In this document: positions 1 to 4,862 of the stretch, piece after piece
Layout of the letters: each line of letters begins with the position of its first letter
How positions within the stretch are numbered: position 1 is the stretch's first letter
From: an uncultured Bacilli bacterium
GTDB taxonomy: Bacteria > Bacillota_I > Bacilli_A > RF39 > UBA660
Assembly (NCBI GenBank): GCA_934167785.1
Contig: CAKPLX010000061.1
Span: forward strand, 1 to 6,688
Direction of reading: 5' to 3'
DNA: 6,688 nt
Made by a program: the position numbers and the translations under genes
The notes under the pieces: generated by a model
Told to the model about the DNA's origin: nothing
The model's database searches: none
What the model saw: only the letters and a program-made list of their open reading frames with translations

Positions 1-2
1 TG

Positions 3-8
3 TATAAT
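3..8 (+). promoter_or_regulatory. Possible -10 element immediately before the pseudouridine synthase gene
   Basis: A perfect TATAAT ends six bases before the ATG at 15. Transcription normally starts about seven bases after a -10, which would put the first transcribed base at or next to the A of the ATG and give a leaderless mRNA. The -35 would lie left of the window, so this cannot be confirmed. In such AT-rich DNA the hexamer could also arise by chance. Confidence 0.35.
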
Positions 9-14
9 ATTTTT

Positions 15-896
15 ATGAAAAAGTTAATTGTAAATAAAAAATATAATGAGAAAAAATTAAATAAATTTTTATTAGATAATGTGTCAGGTTTAACTTTTGG
101 TATTTTCTCTAATTTACTTAGAAAAAAAGATATAAAAATTAATGGAAAAAGAGTTAATAAAGATACTATTATTTATGATGGTGATGAAATTTTAGTTTAT
201 ATTACAGATGAATTTTTAAAAAGTAAACAATCTTCCATTAATTTAGATGTTGTATTTGAAGATGAAAATATTTTAGTTATTAATAAGCCATCAAATCTTG
301 AAGTAACTGGAACTAATTCTCTAACAGATTTAGTTCATAAAAAATATAGCACTTCTTCTTTTAAACCAATGCCATGTCATAGAATTGATAGAAATACTAC
401 TGGATTAGTTTTATTTGCCAAAAATGAAACAGCTTTAAATATTCTATTTGATAAATTTAAAAATCATGAAATTGAAAAACATTATCTTGCAATGGTTTAT
501 GGCATTCCAAATGTTGACCATAAAAGAGATATTGCATATTTATTTAAAGATAATAAAAAATCTCTAGTTTATATTTCTGATGTACCAAAAAAAGGTTATG
601 TTAAAATTGTTACTTCTTTTACTGTTTTGGAAAAAAGAAATGATAATACTTCTCTTTTAGATGTACAAATTGAAACTGGAAAAACTCATCAAATTAGGGC
701 TCATCTTGCTTTTCTTGGTCTTCCTATTATTGGTGATGGAAAATATGGTAAGAATGAAATTAATAAAATGTTTGGAAAGAAAACTCAAATGCTTTGTAAT
801 TATTTTTTGAAGTTTGATTTCCGTACTGATGCTGGTATTTTAAATTATTTAAATAGTGTTTGTGTTTCTTTAGACAAATATAATAAACTTTTTTAA
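15..896 (+). CDS. RluA-family RNA pseudouridine synthase with S4 domain
   Basis: This enzyme probably isomerises specific uridines in structured RNA (23S rRNA or tRNA) to pseudouridine in the cytoplasm. The 293 residues match the usual length of RluA-type enzymes. An N-terminal S4 RNA-binding domain covers roughly residues 14-65 (KLNKFL... then KDIKINGKRVNKD). The catalytic domain follows, with VINKPSNLEV near 88-97, the signature HRIDRNTTGLVLFAKN at 122-137 (catalytic Asp125) and the conserved C-terminal motif TGKTHQIRAHLAFLG at 221-235, followed by GDGKYG. All key residues are present, so it should be active. The exact RNA target cannot be read from sequence, so no RluA/B/C/D symbol is given. 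The ATG at 15 is the only sensible start because the S4 domain begins directly after it, yet there is no Shine-Dalgarno among the 14 upstream bases. No clear terminator follows the stop; the next promoter begins 17 bases later. Confidence 0.93.
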   Translation: MKKLIVNKKYNEKKLNKFLLDNVSGLTFGIFSNLLRKKDIKINGKRVNKDTIIYDGDEILVYITDEFLKSKQSSINLDVVFEDENILVINKPSNLEVTGTNSLTDLVHKKYSTSSFKPMPCHRIDRNTTGLVLFAKNETALNILFDKFKNHEIEKHYLAMVYGIPNVDHKRDIAYLFKDNKKSLVYISDVPKKGYVKIVTSFTVLEKRNDNTSLLDVQIETGKTHQIRAHLAFLGLPIIGDGKYGKNEINKMFGKKTQMLCNYFLKFDFRTDAGILNYLNSVCVSLDKYNKLF

Positions 897-912
897 GAAA
901 CGTTATAATTTT

Positions 913-941
913 TTGACTTTTTCAAAAAAAAATGCTATAAT
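913..941 (+). promoter_or_regulatory. Sigma-A promoter of the 36-residue peptide gene
   Basis: TTGACT (913-918) and TATAAT (936-941) are separated by exactly 17 bases. The -10 is extended by TGC (933-935). It is among the closest to consensus of the promoters in this window. Transcription should start near 948, leaving a leader of about 50 bases before the ATG at 999. Confidence 0.85.
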
Positions 942-998
942 TTATTAAATTTATTTTTTTGTAACCCTTAAACAATTGCTAGAGAGGTAAAAAGTATT

Positions 999-1109
999 AT
1001 GAAAGTTTTTATTTTTGTTATTTTTATTATCGGTTCACTCATTTGTTATGCAGTAATTAAATCATCAGCAGAATGTGATTTACGTGATGAAGAATTCAAA
1101 AAAAAATGA
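999..1109 (+). CDS. 36-residue single-pass membrane peptide, function unknown
   Basis: This short gene encodes 36 residues starting MKVFIFVIFIIGSLICY. Residues 3-20 form one hydrophobic segment long enough to span the membrane, followed by a charged tail with a cysteine (AECDLRDEEFKKK). The ATG at 999 follows GAGAGG (982-987) at a spacing of 11 bases, slightly long but acceptable. It has a near-consensus promoter 58 bases upstream and a strong terminator 17 bases after its TGA, so it is a monocistronic unit. That architecture is the main reason to believe in so small an ORF. I do not recognise a family. Short membrane peptides with a charged DEE-containing tail occur in clostridial accessory regions, and some resemble toxin or stress peptides, but nothing here proves that. 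An alternative is a regulatory RNA whose ORF is incidental; the ribosome binding site and the amphipathic layout argue against this. Confidence 0.72.
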   Translation: MKVFIFVIFIIGSLICYAVIKSSAECDLRDEEFKKK

Positions 1110-1126
1110 TTTGAAGTAATATTACT

Positions 1127-1169
1127 AACGCCAAAAACAGTATTCTAAAATACTGTTTTTGGTGTTTTT
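1127..1169 (+). terminator. Intrinsic terminator after the 36-residue peptide gene
   Basis: An 18-base-pair stem (1127-1144 with 1149-1166, one G-T pair) closes a four-base loop CTAA and runs into TTTTT, with a second T run shortly after. The left flank lacks a matching A-run, so it mainly works on the plus strand. Confidence 0.9.
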
Positions 1170-1254
1170 AGTGTTTTTTATAAATATTTTTTCTCGCTAA
1201 AATAAAATCATATGTACTTTCTAATCTTCTATTTCATGCCATTAGAATAATTTT

Positions 1255-1312
1255 CAGTAGTAACGAATAAAAAATAATTTTCTAAGAAAAATTTTTATAT
1301 TCGTTATCACTG
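1255..1312. repeat. Long imperfect inverted repeat upstream of the helix-turn-helix operon
   Basis: The left arm 1255-1275 (CAGTAGTAACGAATA then A-rich) is the near reverse complement of the right arm 1291-1312 (T-rich then TATTCGTTATCACTG), with a two-base mismatch and one bulge. The 15 bases between are themselves partly self-complementary (TTTTCTAAGAAAA). No T-run follows directly, so a classical terminator is less likely. The right arm ends 17 bases before the -35 at 1330. An operator, a DNA hairpin or a relic element end are all possible. Confidence 0.6.
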
Positions 1313-1329
1313 TATTTATTTACATAAAT

Positions 1330-1358
1330 TTGATTTTTTTTGTTATTTGTGCTATAAT
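1330..1358 (+). promoter_or_regulatory. Sigma-A promoter of the helix-turn-helix operon
   Basis: TTGATT (1330-1335) and TATAAT (1353-1358) lie 17 bases apart, with the extended -10 triplet TGC at 1350-1352. Transcription should begin near 1365, giving a leader of about 60 bases that contains the palindrome at 1384-1408. Confidence 0.85.
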
Positions 1359-1383
1359 AATTTTATAACTATTAATTTTAGCC

Positions 1384-1408
1384 ATTTTCTGGGTTGTAAC
1401 CAGAAAAA
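1384..1408 (+). promoter_or_regulatory. Leader palindrome before the helix-turn-helix gene, possible operator
   Basis: Nine bases (ATTTTCTGG, 1384-1392) are perfectly complementary to CCAGAAAAT (1400-1408) around a seven-base loop. The palindrome sits between the predicted transcription start and the ribosome binding site. It could be the binding site of the encoded HTH protein (autorepression), or an RNA hairpin affecting translation. Its centre GGTTGTAACC is also palindrome-like. Confidence 0.55.
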
Positions 1409-1412
1409 TATT

Positions 1413-1418
1413 AGGAGG
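1413..1418 (+). promoter_or_regulatory. Ribosome binding site AGGAGG that fixes the start at 1425
   Basis: A perfect AGGAGG lies six bases before the ATG at 1425. It rules out the in-frame ATG at 1347, which lies within the promoter and has no ribosome binding site. Confidence 0.9.
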
Positions 1419-1424
1419 TTAATT

Positions 1425-1799
1425 ATGTCAAACAATACTACACAATCAAATACTTCTGAGCGGATAAAGCTTATGAAACACAGTTTTTTAGAACTTCGGA
1501 ATGCTGGAAAATCATTTTCGGAAATAGCAAAACTTTTTGGAATTCATGTAAGCTCAATTTATGATAATTTGCAAGAAATTGCAGATGCCAATGGTCTTTC
1601 TAGAGAAGATTTACTATATAGGATTCACAAACCACATGTAATGAGTTCTACTTCACAGAATACTAAAAGTATAACTCATCACTTAACTCCAGAAAAACTG
1701 CAACAAGATTTTGCAGATTTATTGGTAATTACAGATCACATCATTTCCAATATTGATCAAACATTAAAAAATGAAAAAGACAACAAGGAGGAATTTTGA
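1425..1799 (+). CDS. Small helix-turn-helix DNA-binding protein, 124 residues
   Basis: This is a likely DNA-binding regulator, first gene of a two-gene operon. Residues 21-52 (FLELRNAGKSFSEIAKLFGI then HVSSIYDNLQEI) match the resolvase/transposase-like HTH pattern: an 'LR..GKS..EIA..FG' first helix and turn, then a recognition helix with SSIYDNL. The next stretch, ADANGLSREDLLYRIHKPH, looks like a conserved family extension. Residues 87-124 are a helical, charged tail that may dimerise or contact the partner protein. There is no catalytic recombinase or transposase domain, and the protein is complete. Its TGA ends three bases before the ATG of the next gene, so the two are co-translated. The promoter at 1330-1358 and the palindrome at 1384-1408 suggest autoregulation. 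I recall similar short HTH proteins with the 'LQEIADANG-SRE-LL' continuation from firmicute mobile elements, but I cannot name the family. The target is unknown. Confidence 0.85.
   Translation: MSNNTTQSNTSERIKLMKHSFLELRNAGKSFSEIAKLFGIHVSSIYDNLQEIADANGLSREDLLYRIHKPHVMSSTSQNTKSITHHLTPEKLQQDFADLLVITDHIISNIDQTLKNEKDNKEEF
1785..1791 (+). promoter_or_regulatory. Ribosome binding site AAGGAGG for the coiled-coil gene
   Basis: AAGGAGG lies inside the last codons of the HTH gene. It is 10 bases before the ATG at 1802 and only 4 before an in-frame TTG at 1796, which would overlap the upstream stop as TTGA. I prefer the ATG; either choice changes the product by only two residues. Confidence 0.75.
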
Positions 1800-1801
1800 A
1801 A

Positions 1802-2701
1802 ATGAATAATTGTAAGTCAAAACTAGCACATGTAACAGATAAAAAAATATCTGTAAAGTTAAAGTATGGGTATGCTATGGATGATTTTCTTCGGTTTTTT
1901 AATTGCACCGAAGAAGAATTTTATACTTTCTTACAAAAGAATTTTGCAAAACCAGCTTTAAAAAGAATCCTATCTGAAATTGAGAAAAATTCTAAGAGGA
2001 AAAATAACAATAAAAAATCCTCTTCGAAATCCAATTGTACCTATAATGATGAAAAATTAACTGTACCAGCTTTTGATACTTCTTTAGAAAAACAACTCTC
2101 TGAGACTCAACTTCCACTTTCAGCACCTTCGGTTAATGAAGAAGAAAAATTACAACATCTAAAAGATGATGAAAAAATTCTTCGAAATGAGTTAATTTCA
2201 AATGAAACTGCACGCAAAAATCTAAATACAAAAAGAAGGGCACTATTCAAAAAGCTGGAATCTCAACATTCTTTACTGTTGCAATTAAGAAAAACAATAG
2301 AGCAACGAAAAAAAGAAGTAGAAGAAATTTCTGATGAATTAATCAGTTTATCTGATAAAATATCTTCTGTTAACGCATCAATTTCTACTGGAAGGAAAAA
2401 TTTACTCAGTATCCAAAACCACATTAAAGAACTAGAAAAAATTTCAGTTTTTATCTATGAAAATGGTGAAATTGATACCGATAATTTTGTTATTGATATC
2501 CCTGAAACTTGGAATGATGTTTTCGAAAATATTCTTAGAAACAAAGTTGTAAAGAATTTGTATATTAAGCAAATTAAGCAACTTGCAAAGCTTATAGTTC
2601 TAACAAGCATTTTGAATGCTAAATCTCTTGAATATGAGTTGATTTTTGAATCAGAAGACTCTCAAAAAGCGTTCTACGACTTAGACAAAGCAATGTCATA
2701 G
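1802..2701 (+). CDS. Coiled-coil protein, partner of the helix-turn-helix protein
   Basis: I do not recognise this 299-residue protein. Three parts are visible. Residues 15-60 form a small helical domain (VKLKYGYAMDDFLRFFNCT followed by EEEFYTFLQKNF), whose tyrosine/phenylalanine-rich pattern resembles a small DNA-binding or adaptor fold. Residues 61-112 are a low-complexity linker rich in Lys, Asn and Ser. Residues 113-216 are a long, highly charged coiled coil (LRKTIEQRKKEVEEISDELI and similar). A compact C-terminal domain, about 217-299, is mixed alpha/beta with a hydrophobic helix near 258-271 (IKQLAKLIVLTSIL). There is no signal peptide and no clear membrane segment. It is translationally linked to the HTH gene and ends just before a strong terminator, so the pair is a self-contained two-gene operon. 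The coiled coil suggests oligomerisation, perhaps bridging DNA-bound HTH proteins as in partition, replication or conjugation accessory complexes. That role is inference only. Confidence 0.85.
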   Translation: MNNCKSKLAHVTDKKISVKLKYGYAMDDFLRFFNCTEEEFYTFLQKNFAKPALKRILSEIEKNSKRKNNNKKSSSKSNCTYNDEKLTVPAFDTSLEKQLSETQLPLSAPSVNEEEKLQHLKDDEKILRNELISNETARKNLNTKRRALFKKLESQHSLLLQLRKTIEQRKKEVEEISDELISLSDKISSVNASISTGRKNLLSIQNHIKELEKISVFIYENGEIDTDNFVIDIPETWNDVFENILRNKVVKNLYIKQIKQLAKLIVLTSILNAKSLEYELIFESEDSQKAFYDLDKAMS

Positions 2702-2710
2702 TTAACTTTT

Positions 2711-2750
2711 GGGTCATAGGAATATTTATTATTCCTATGACCCTTTTCTT
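2711..2750 (+). terminator. Intrinsic terminator of the helix-turn-helix/coiled-coil operon
   Basis: A 14-base-pair perfect stem (2711-2724 with 2730-2743, starting GGGTCATAGG) with a five-base loop is followed by TTTTCTT. On the opposite strand no T-run follows, so it serves the plus-strand operon. It may still slow transcription of the convergent racemase gene, whose stop lies 25 bases away. Confidence 0.93.
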
Positions 2751-2767
2751 AATATTTTACTATATTA

Positions 2768-3826
2768 TTATATATATATTCTTGGAACTCTTTTACTAAT
2801 AGAACAAATAACTTCGTATGGAATAGTATCTAAATGTTTTGCTATTTGCTCTATATGTTGAATATCTTTTATTATAGTTACTTTGTCTCCAACTTTTACA
2901 AAATCATCTACTTTAACAAATAACATATCCATACAAATATTCCCAACAATATTATATGATTTTTCATTAATGTATACATTTCTACCAGTATTTTTTCTTA
3001 TAATTCCATCAGCATAACCAATAGGAACAACAGCAATTTTTTCAGGAGTAGTTACTTTATATCTTCCGTTATACCCTACAGTTCCATTTTTTACATTATT
3101 TATTTGTATTATCTGGCTATATAACATAAATGTTGGTAATAATTCTATTTGCTTATTTTCTATAAATCCATACATAGCTATTCCTAATCTACATCCATTT
3201 GCAATTGATAACTTTGGGTATAACATTGTTGCTTCACTCGCACCTATATGAATTATTGGAATTTCTTTTAAATCAATGTCAGATGTTATTTCTTCAAACT
3301 TCTTAAATTGATTAAAAGTATCTTTTTCACTCGTTGCATGATATATATGAGTGTAAATTCCCTCTAGAAATAAATTACTATTTCTAATAATCTTATACAT
3401 TCTATTAAACTCTTCTTTATTATCAGTACCTAATCTATTCATTCCAGTATTTATTTTAATATGTACCTTTAAATTATTATGCTCTTTCATTATAATTTCT
3501 TTTAAATATTCCATATTACTTATTGTTATTGTAATATTATTTTTTATACATTCCTCAATAAAAGTTGTTGGAATAATTCCCAAACATAAAATAGGTATAT
3601 TCTTTATATTTTTTCTTATTTCCAATGCTTCTTCCAAAGTTGCAACAGCAAGATAATTGCACCCTCCTCTTATTATAGCTTGTACTGTTTTTATATCGTT
3701 ATGTCCATAACAATCTGCTTTAACAACGCCAAAGTAATATTTATAATTATTATATTTGCTAATTAACTTTCTTACGTTTTCTTCAATATTTTTCAAATTA
3801 ACTTCTACATATGTATTTCTATACAT
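2768..3826 (-). CDS. alr: Alanine racemase (PLP-dependent)
   Basis: This enzyme interconverts L- and D-alanine in the cytoplasm, supplying D-alanine for peptidoglycan and often needed in spore physiology. From the chosen start it has 352 residues, close to the usual 360-390. The N-terminal PLP barrel carries VVKADCYGHN with the PLP-binding Lys36. MNRLG (129-133, Arg131) and RLGIAMYG (Arg213, which contacts the pyridine nitrogen) follow. The C-terminal beta domain has VGYNGRY with the catalytic Tyr252, NICMDM at 296-301 and IPYEVICSISKRVPR with Tyr337 at the dimer entrance. All catalytic residues are present. The ATG at 3826 is nine bases after AGAGGAGG and is preferred over the TTG at 3832, only three bases away. 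It has its own promoter and no co-transcribed partner. No serine-racemase membrane domain (VanT type) is present. Confidence 0.96.
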   Translation of the reverse strand: MYRNTYVEVNLKNIEENVRKLISKYNNYKYYFGVVKADCYGHNDIKTVQAIIRGGCNYLAVATLEEALEIRKNIKNIPILCLGIIPTTFIEECIKNNITITISNMEYLKEIIMKEHNNLKVHIKINTGMNRLGTDNKEEFNRMYKIIRNSNLFLEGIYTHIYHATSEKDTFNQFKKFEEITSDIDLKEIPIIHIGASEATMLYPKLSIANGCRLGIAMYGFIENKQIELLPTFMLYSQIIQINNVKNGTVGYNGRYKVTTPEKIAVVPIGYADGIIRKNTGRNVYINEKSYNIVGNICMDMLFVKVDDFVKVGDKVTIIKDIQHIEQIAKHLDTIPYEVICSISKRVPRIYI

Positions 3827-3835
3827 ATACAAGTA

Positions 3836-3843
3836 CCTCCTCT
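3836..3843 (-). promoter_or_regulatory. Ribosome binding site AGAGGAGG that decides the racemase start
   Basis: Read on the minus strand, AGAGGAGG is followed by nine bases and then the ATG at 3826. An in-frame TTG at 3832 is only three bases away, too close for normal initiation. Confidence 0.8.
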
Positions 3844-3847
3844 TACT

Positions 3848-3887
3848 TCTAAAGATAACTTTATTTTATATATTTAAATTCTTTAGA
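3848..3887 (-). repeat. Inverted repeat in the racemase leader
   Basis: TCTAAAGA (3848-3855) and TCTTTAGA (3880-3887) are perfect eight-base complements across a 24-base AT-rich loop. They lie between the predicted transcription start near 3899 and the ribosome binding site, with the inner arm only four bases from the latter. It may form a weak leader hairpin; no known riboswitch or T-box pattern is seen. Confidence 0.4.
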
Positions 3888-3905
3888 CACCTTTTAATGA
3901 ATCTA

Positions 3906-3934
3906 AGTATAACATAGTTTTTTCATTGTTTCAA
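3906..3934 (-). promoter_or_regulatory. Sigma-A promoter of the alanine racemase gene
   Basis: On the minus strand, TTGAAA (3934-3929) and TATACT (3911-3906) are 17 bases apart, with an extended TGT before the -10. Transcription should start near 3899, giving a leader of about 73 bases. Confidence 0.82.
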
Positions 3935-3964
3935 CAAATTTATAATCAAAAACTATTGACAATC

Positions 3965-4003
3965 AAAAAACAAGTGGATTGCATTTTATATTTGCAATCC
4001 ACT
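3965..4003 (-). terminator. Intrinsic terminator of the 157-residue protein gene
   Basis: An 11-base-pair stem (AGTGGATTGCA, 3973-3983, with 3993-4003) has a nine-base loop. On the minus strand it begins nine bases after the TAA and is followed by TG and then six Ts (3970-3965). On the plus strand the stem is followed by CATTTTT, so it may also act weakly in that direction. It separates this gene from the racemase. Confidence 0.88.
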
Positions 4004-4012
4004 CATTTTTCA

Positions 4013-4486
4013 TTACTTGAATAATTCTGTATGCTTGATTAGACGATAATCACTTCCATCATCTAACTGGAACTTGAATCTCTTATCAAAAGTTCTATCA
4101 TATTTTTCAATTTGATATTTGTTTCTACCTATTCCTGAATTAGCATACCTATAGATATACAAGCTAAAATTATTGATTTTTGATGCTTCTTCTTCAGTAA
4201 GAACGCTAATTGTTTGAATTTCAGACTCTTCTTCACCATATTTCCAAACATCTCTAAAACCGCGTACCAGTGCTATTTCAGAAGAACTCATATTAATAAT
4301 TCCTACATACTTACCATTCCCTAACATTGCAAAAACAATAGGTTGTTCTTCTCCTGAATAGTACTCTTTTTCTTTGAGAGTTCCAATTGAAAGTATTTTT
4401 GCTTCGAATCTTGAATCAAAGACATAGGATATCTGACTTATAGGTGATACTTTTGCTATTTTTTTGAGACCTGCTAAACCATACAT
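4013..4486 (-). CDS. Unrecognised 157-residue protein, no visible ribosome binding site
   Basis: I do not recognise this protein. It is soluble, with no signal peptide or membrane segment. It reads as mostly beta-strand in the first two thirds (ISYVFDSRFEAKILSIG, then IVFAMLGNGKYVGIINMSSS) and ends in a charged mixed region with YIYRY and RFKFQLDDGSDYRLIKHTELF. The codon use and the strong terminator directly after the stop support a real gene. The start is doubtful. The ATG at 4486 is preceded by AAATTATACA with no Shine-Dalgarno, and the frame stays open for 14 more codons upstream without a normal start codon. An AAGGA about 25 bases upstream is too far away to serve. The gene may be leaderless, may start at a rare codon, or may be the 3' part of a longer gene whose front was lost. 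No convincing promoter was found upstream. Confidence 0.65.
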   Translation of the reverse strand: MYGLAGLKKIAKVSPISQISYVFDSRFEAKILSIGTLKEKEYYSGEEQPIVFAMLGNGKYVGIINMSSSEIALVRGFRDVWKYGEEESEIQTISVLTEEEASKINNFSLYIYRYANSGIGRNKYQIEKYDRTFDKRFKFQLDDGSDYRLIKHTELFK

Positions 4487-4618
4487 TGTATAATTTATGA
4501 ATATGAGTATGTTCCTTTTTAGACGAATTTACAGAAAATTAACTATTTGTGAATATAAAAAGTAAATTCTATTTGATTTTATTATAATATATTTTATGAA
4601 ATATCTATACCCATTTTT

Positions 4619-4676
4619 TTACTTTTAAATAGCGTTTTATCGGTAACTATAAATTACTTTTTCTAAATAGGTTTTA
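4619..4676. repeat. Degenerate direct repeat pair, about 35-base period
   Basis: TTACTTTTAAATAGCGTTTTA (4619-4639) recurs as a variant at 4654-4676 (TTACTTTTTCTAAATAGG then TTTTA) with small indels. The shared core is TTACTTTT, AAATAG, GTTTTA. In AT-rich DNA this could be chance, but the order of the three blocks is kept. Confidence 0.4.
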
Positions 4677-4743
4677 CTTTTTCAATTTATTCTTTCGACA
4701 GTTGACTCAATCTTTTCATCTGGTGCGAAGCTTTTACTTAATG

Positions 4744-4794
4744 GAGCGATTACGAAACAGGTATGCGAAAAAATGCCTACTTTGTTTCAAGCTC
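4744..4794. other. Composite imperfect hairpin in a GC-richer island
   Basis: Three stacked helices can form: GAGC (4744-4747) with GCTC (4791-4794), GAAACA (4754-4759) with TGTTTC (4783-4788), and GGTATGC (4760-4766) with GCCTACT (4775-4781/2) including one mismatch and a bulge. The apical loop is A-rich. There is no T-run on either strand, so it is not a simple terminator. It could be part of a structured RNA, a transfer-origin or element-end hairpin, or read-through structure behind the 541-residue gene. Confidence 0.45.
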
Positions 4795-4862
4795 TCTTAT
4801 ATAACTCGATTTATTGTATTTACTTTAACATATTTTTTATAAATTATCAATACATAAATTAT

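Larger units (their letters stand above)
1110..1424. other. Intergenic regulatory stretch of 315 bases
   Basis: No coding gene is visible here. In order it holds the terminator at 1127-1169, about 85 featureless AT-rich bases, the long imperfect inverted repeat at 1255-1312, the promoter at 1330-1358, the palindrome at 1384-1408 and the ribosome binding site at 1413-1418. An open frame reaching back to an ATG at 1347 overlaps the -10 element and is not a plausible start. Confidence 0.7.
4487..4862. other. Non-coding stretch of 376 bases with repeats and a structured segment
   Basis: No convincing gene lies here. The left part (about 4487-4690) is very AT-rich and holds a degenerate direct repeat at 4619-4676 and several isolated TATAAT-like hexamers without a matching -35. 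The right part (about 4690-4800) is clearly GC-richer: I count 42 G or C in the 110 bases from 4691 to 4800. It contains a composite hairpin at 4744-4794. Reading frames are open on both strands across this segment, but none has a ribosome binding site. It lies downstream of the 541-residue gene and upstream of the 157-residue gene. Confidence 0.6.

Noticed and set aside
1347..1424. Upstream extension of the helix-turn-helix protein to an ATG at 1347
   Set aside because: This ATG lies within the promoter (-10 at 1353-1358) and upstream of the predicted transcription start, while a perfect AGGAGG marks the ATG at 1425.
1425..1799. Transposase or site-specific recombinase
   Set aside because: Only a helix-turn-helix domain is present, with no DDE, serine or tyrosine recombinase catalytic domain.
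2768..3826. VanT-type serine racemase or vancomycin-resistance context
   Set aside because: No N-terminal membrane domain is present and no van genes are adjacent; it is an ordinary alanine racemase.
3956..3961. Perfect TTGACA on the plus strand
   Set aside because: No -10 lies at 16-18 bases, and a terminator hairpin and minus-strand genes follow.
4489..4494. TATAAT on the plus strand, and others near 4583
   Set aside because: No matching -35 and no downstream plus-strand gene; expected by chance in this AT-rich stretch.
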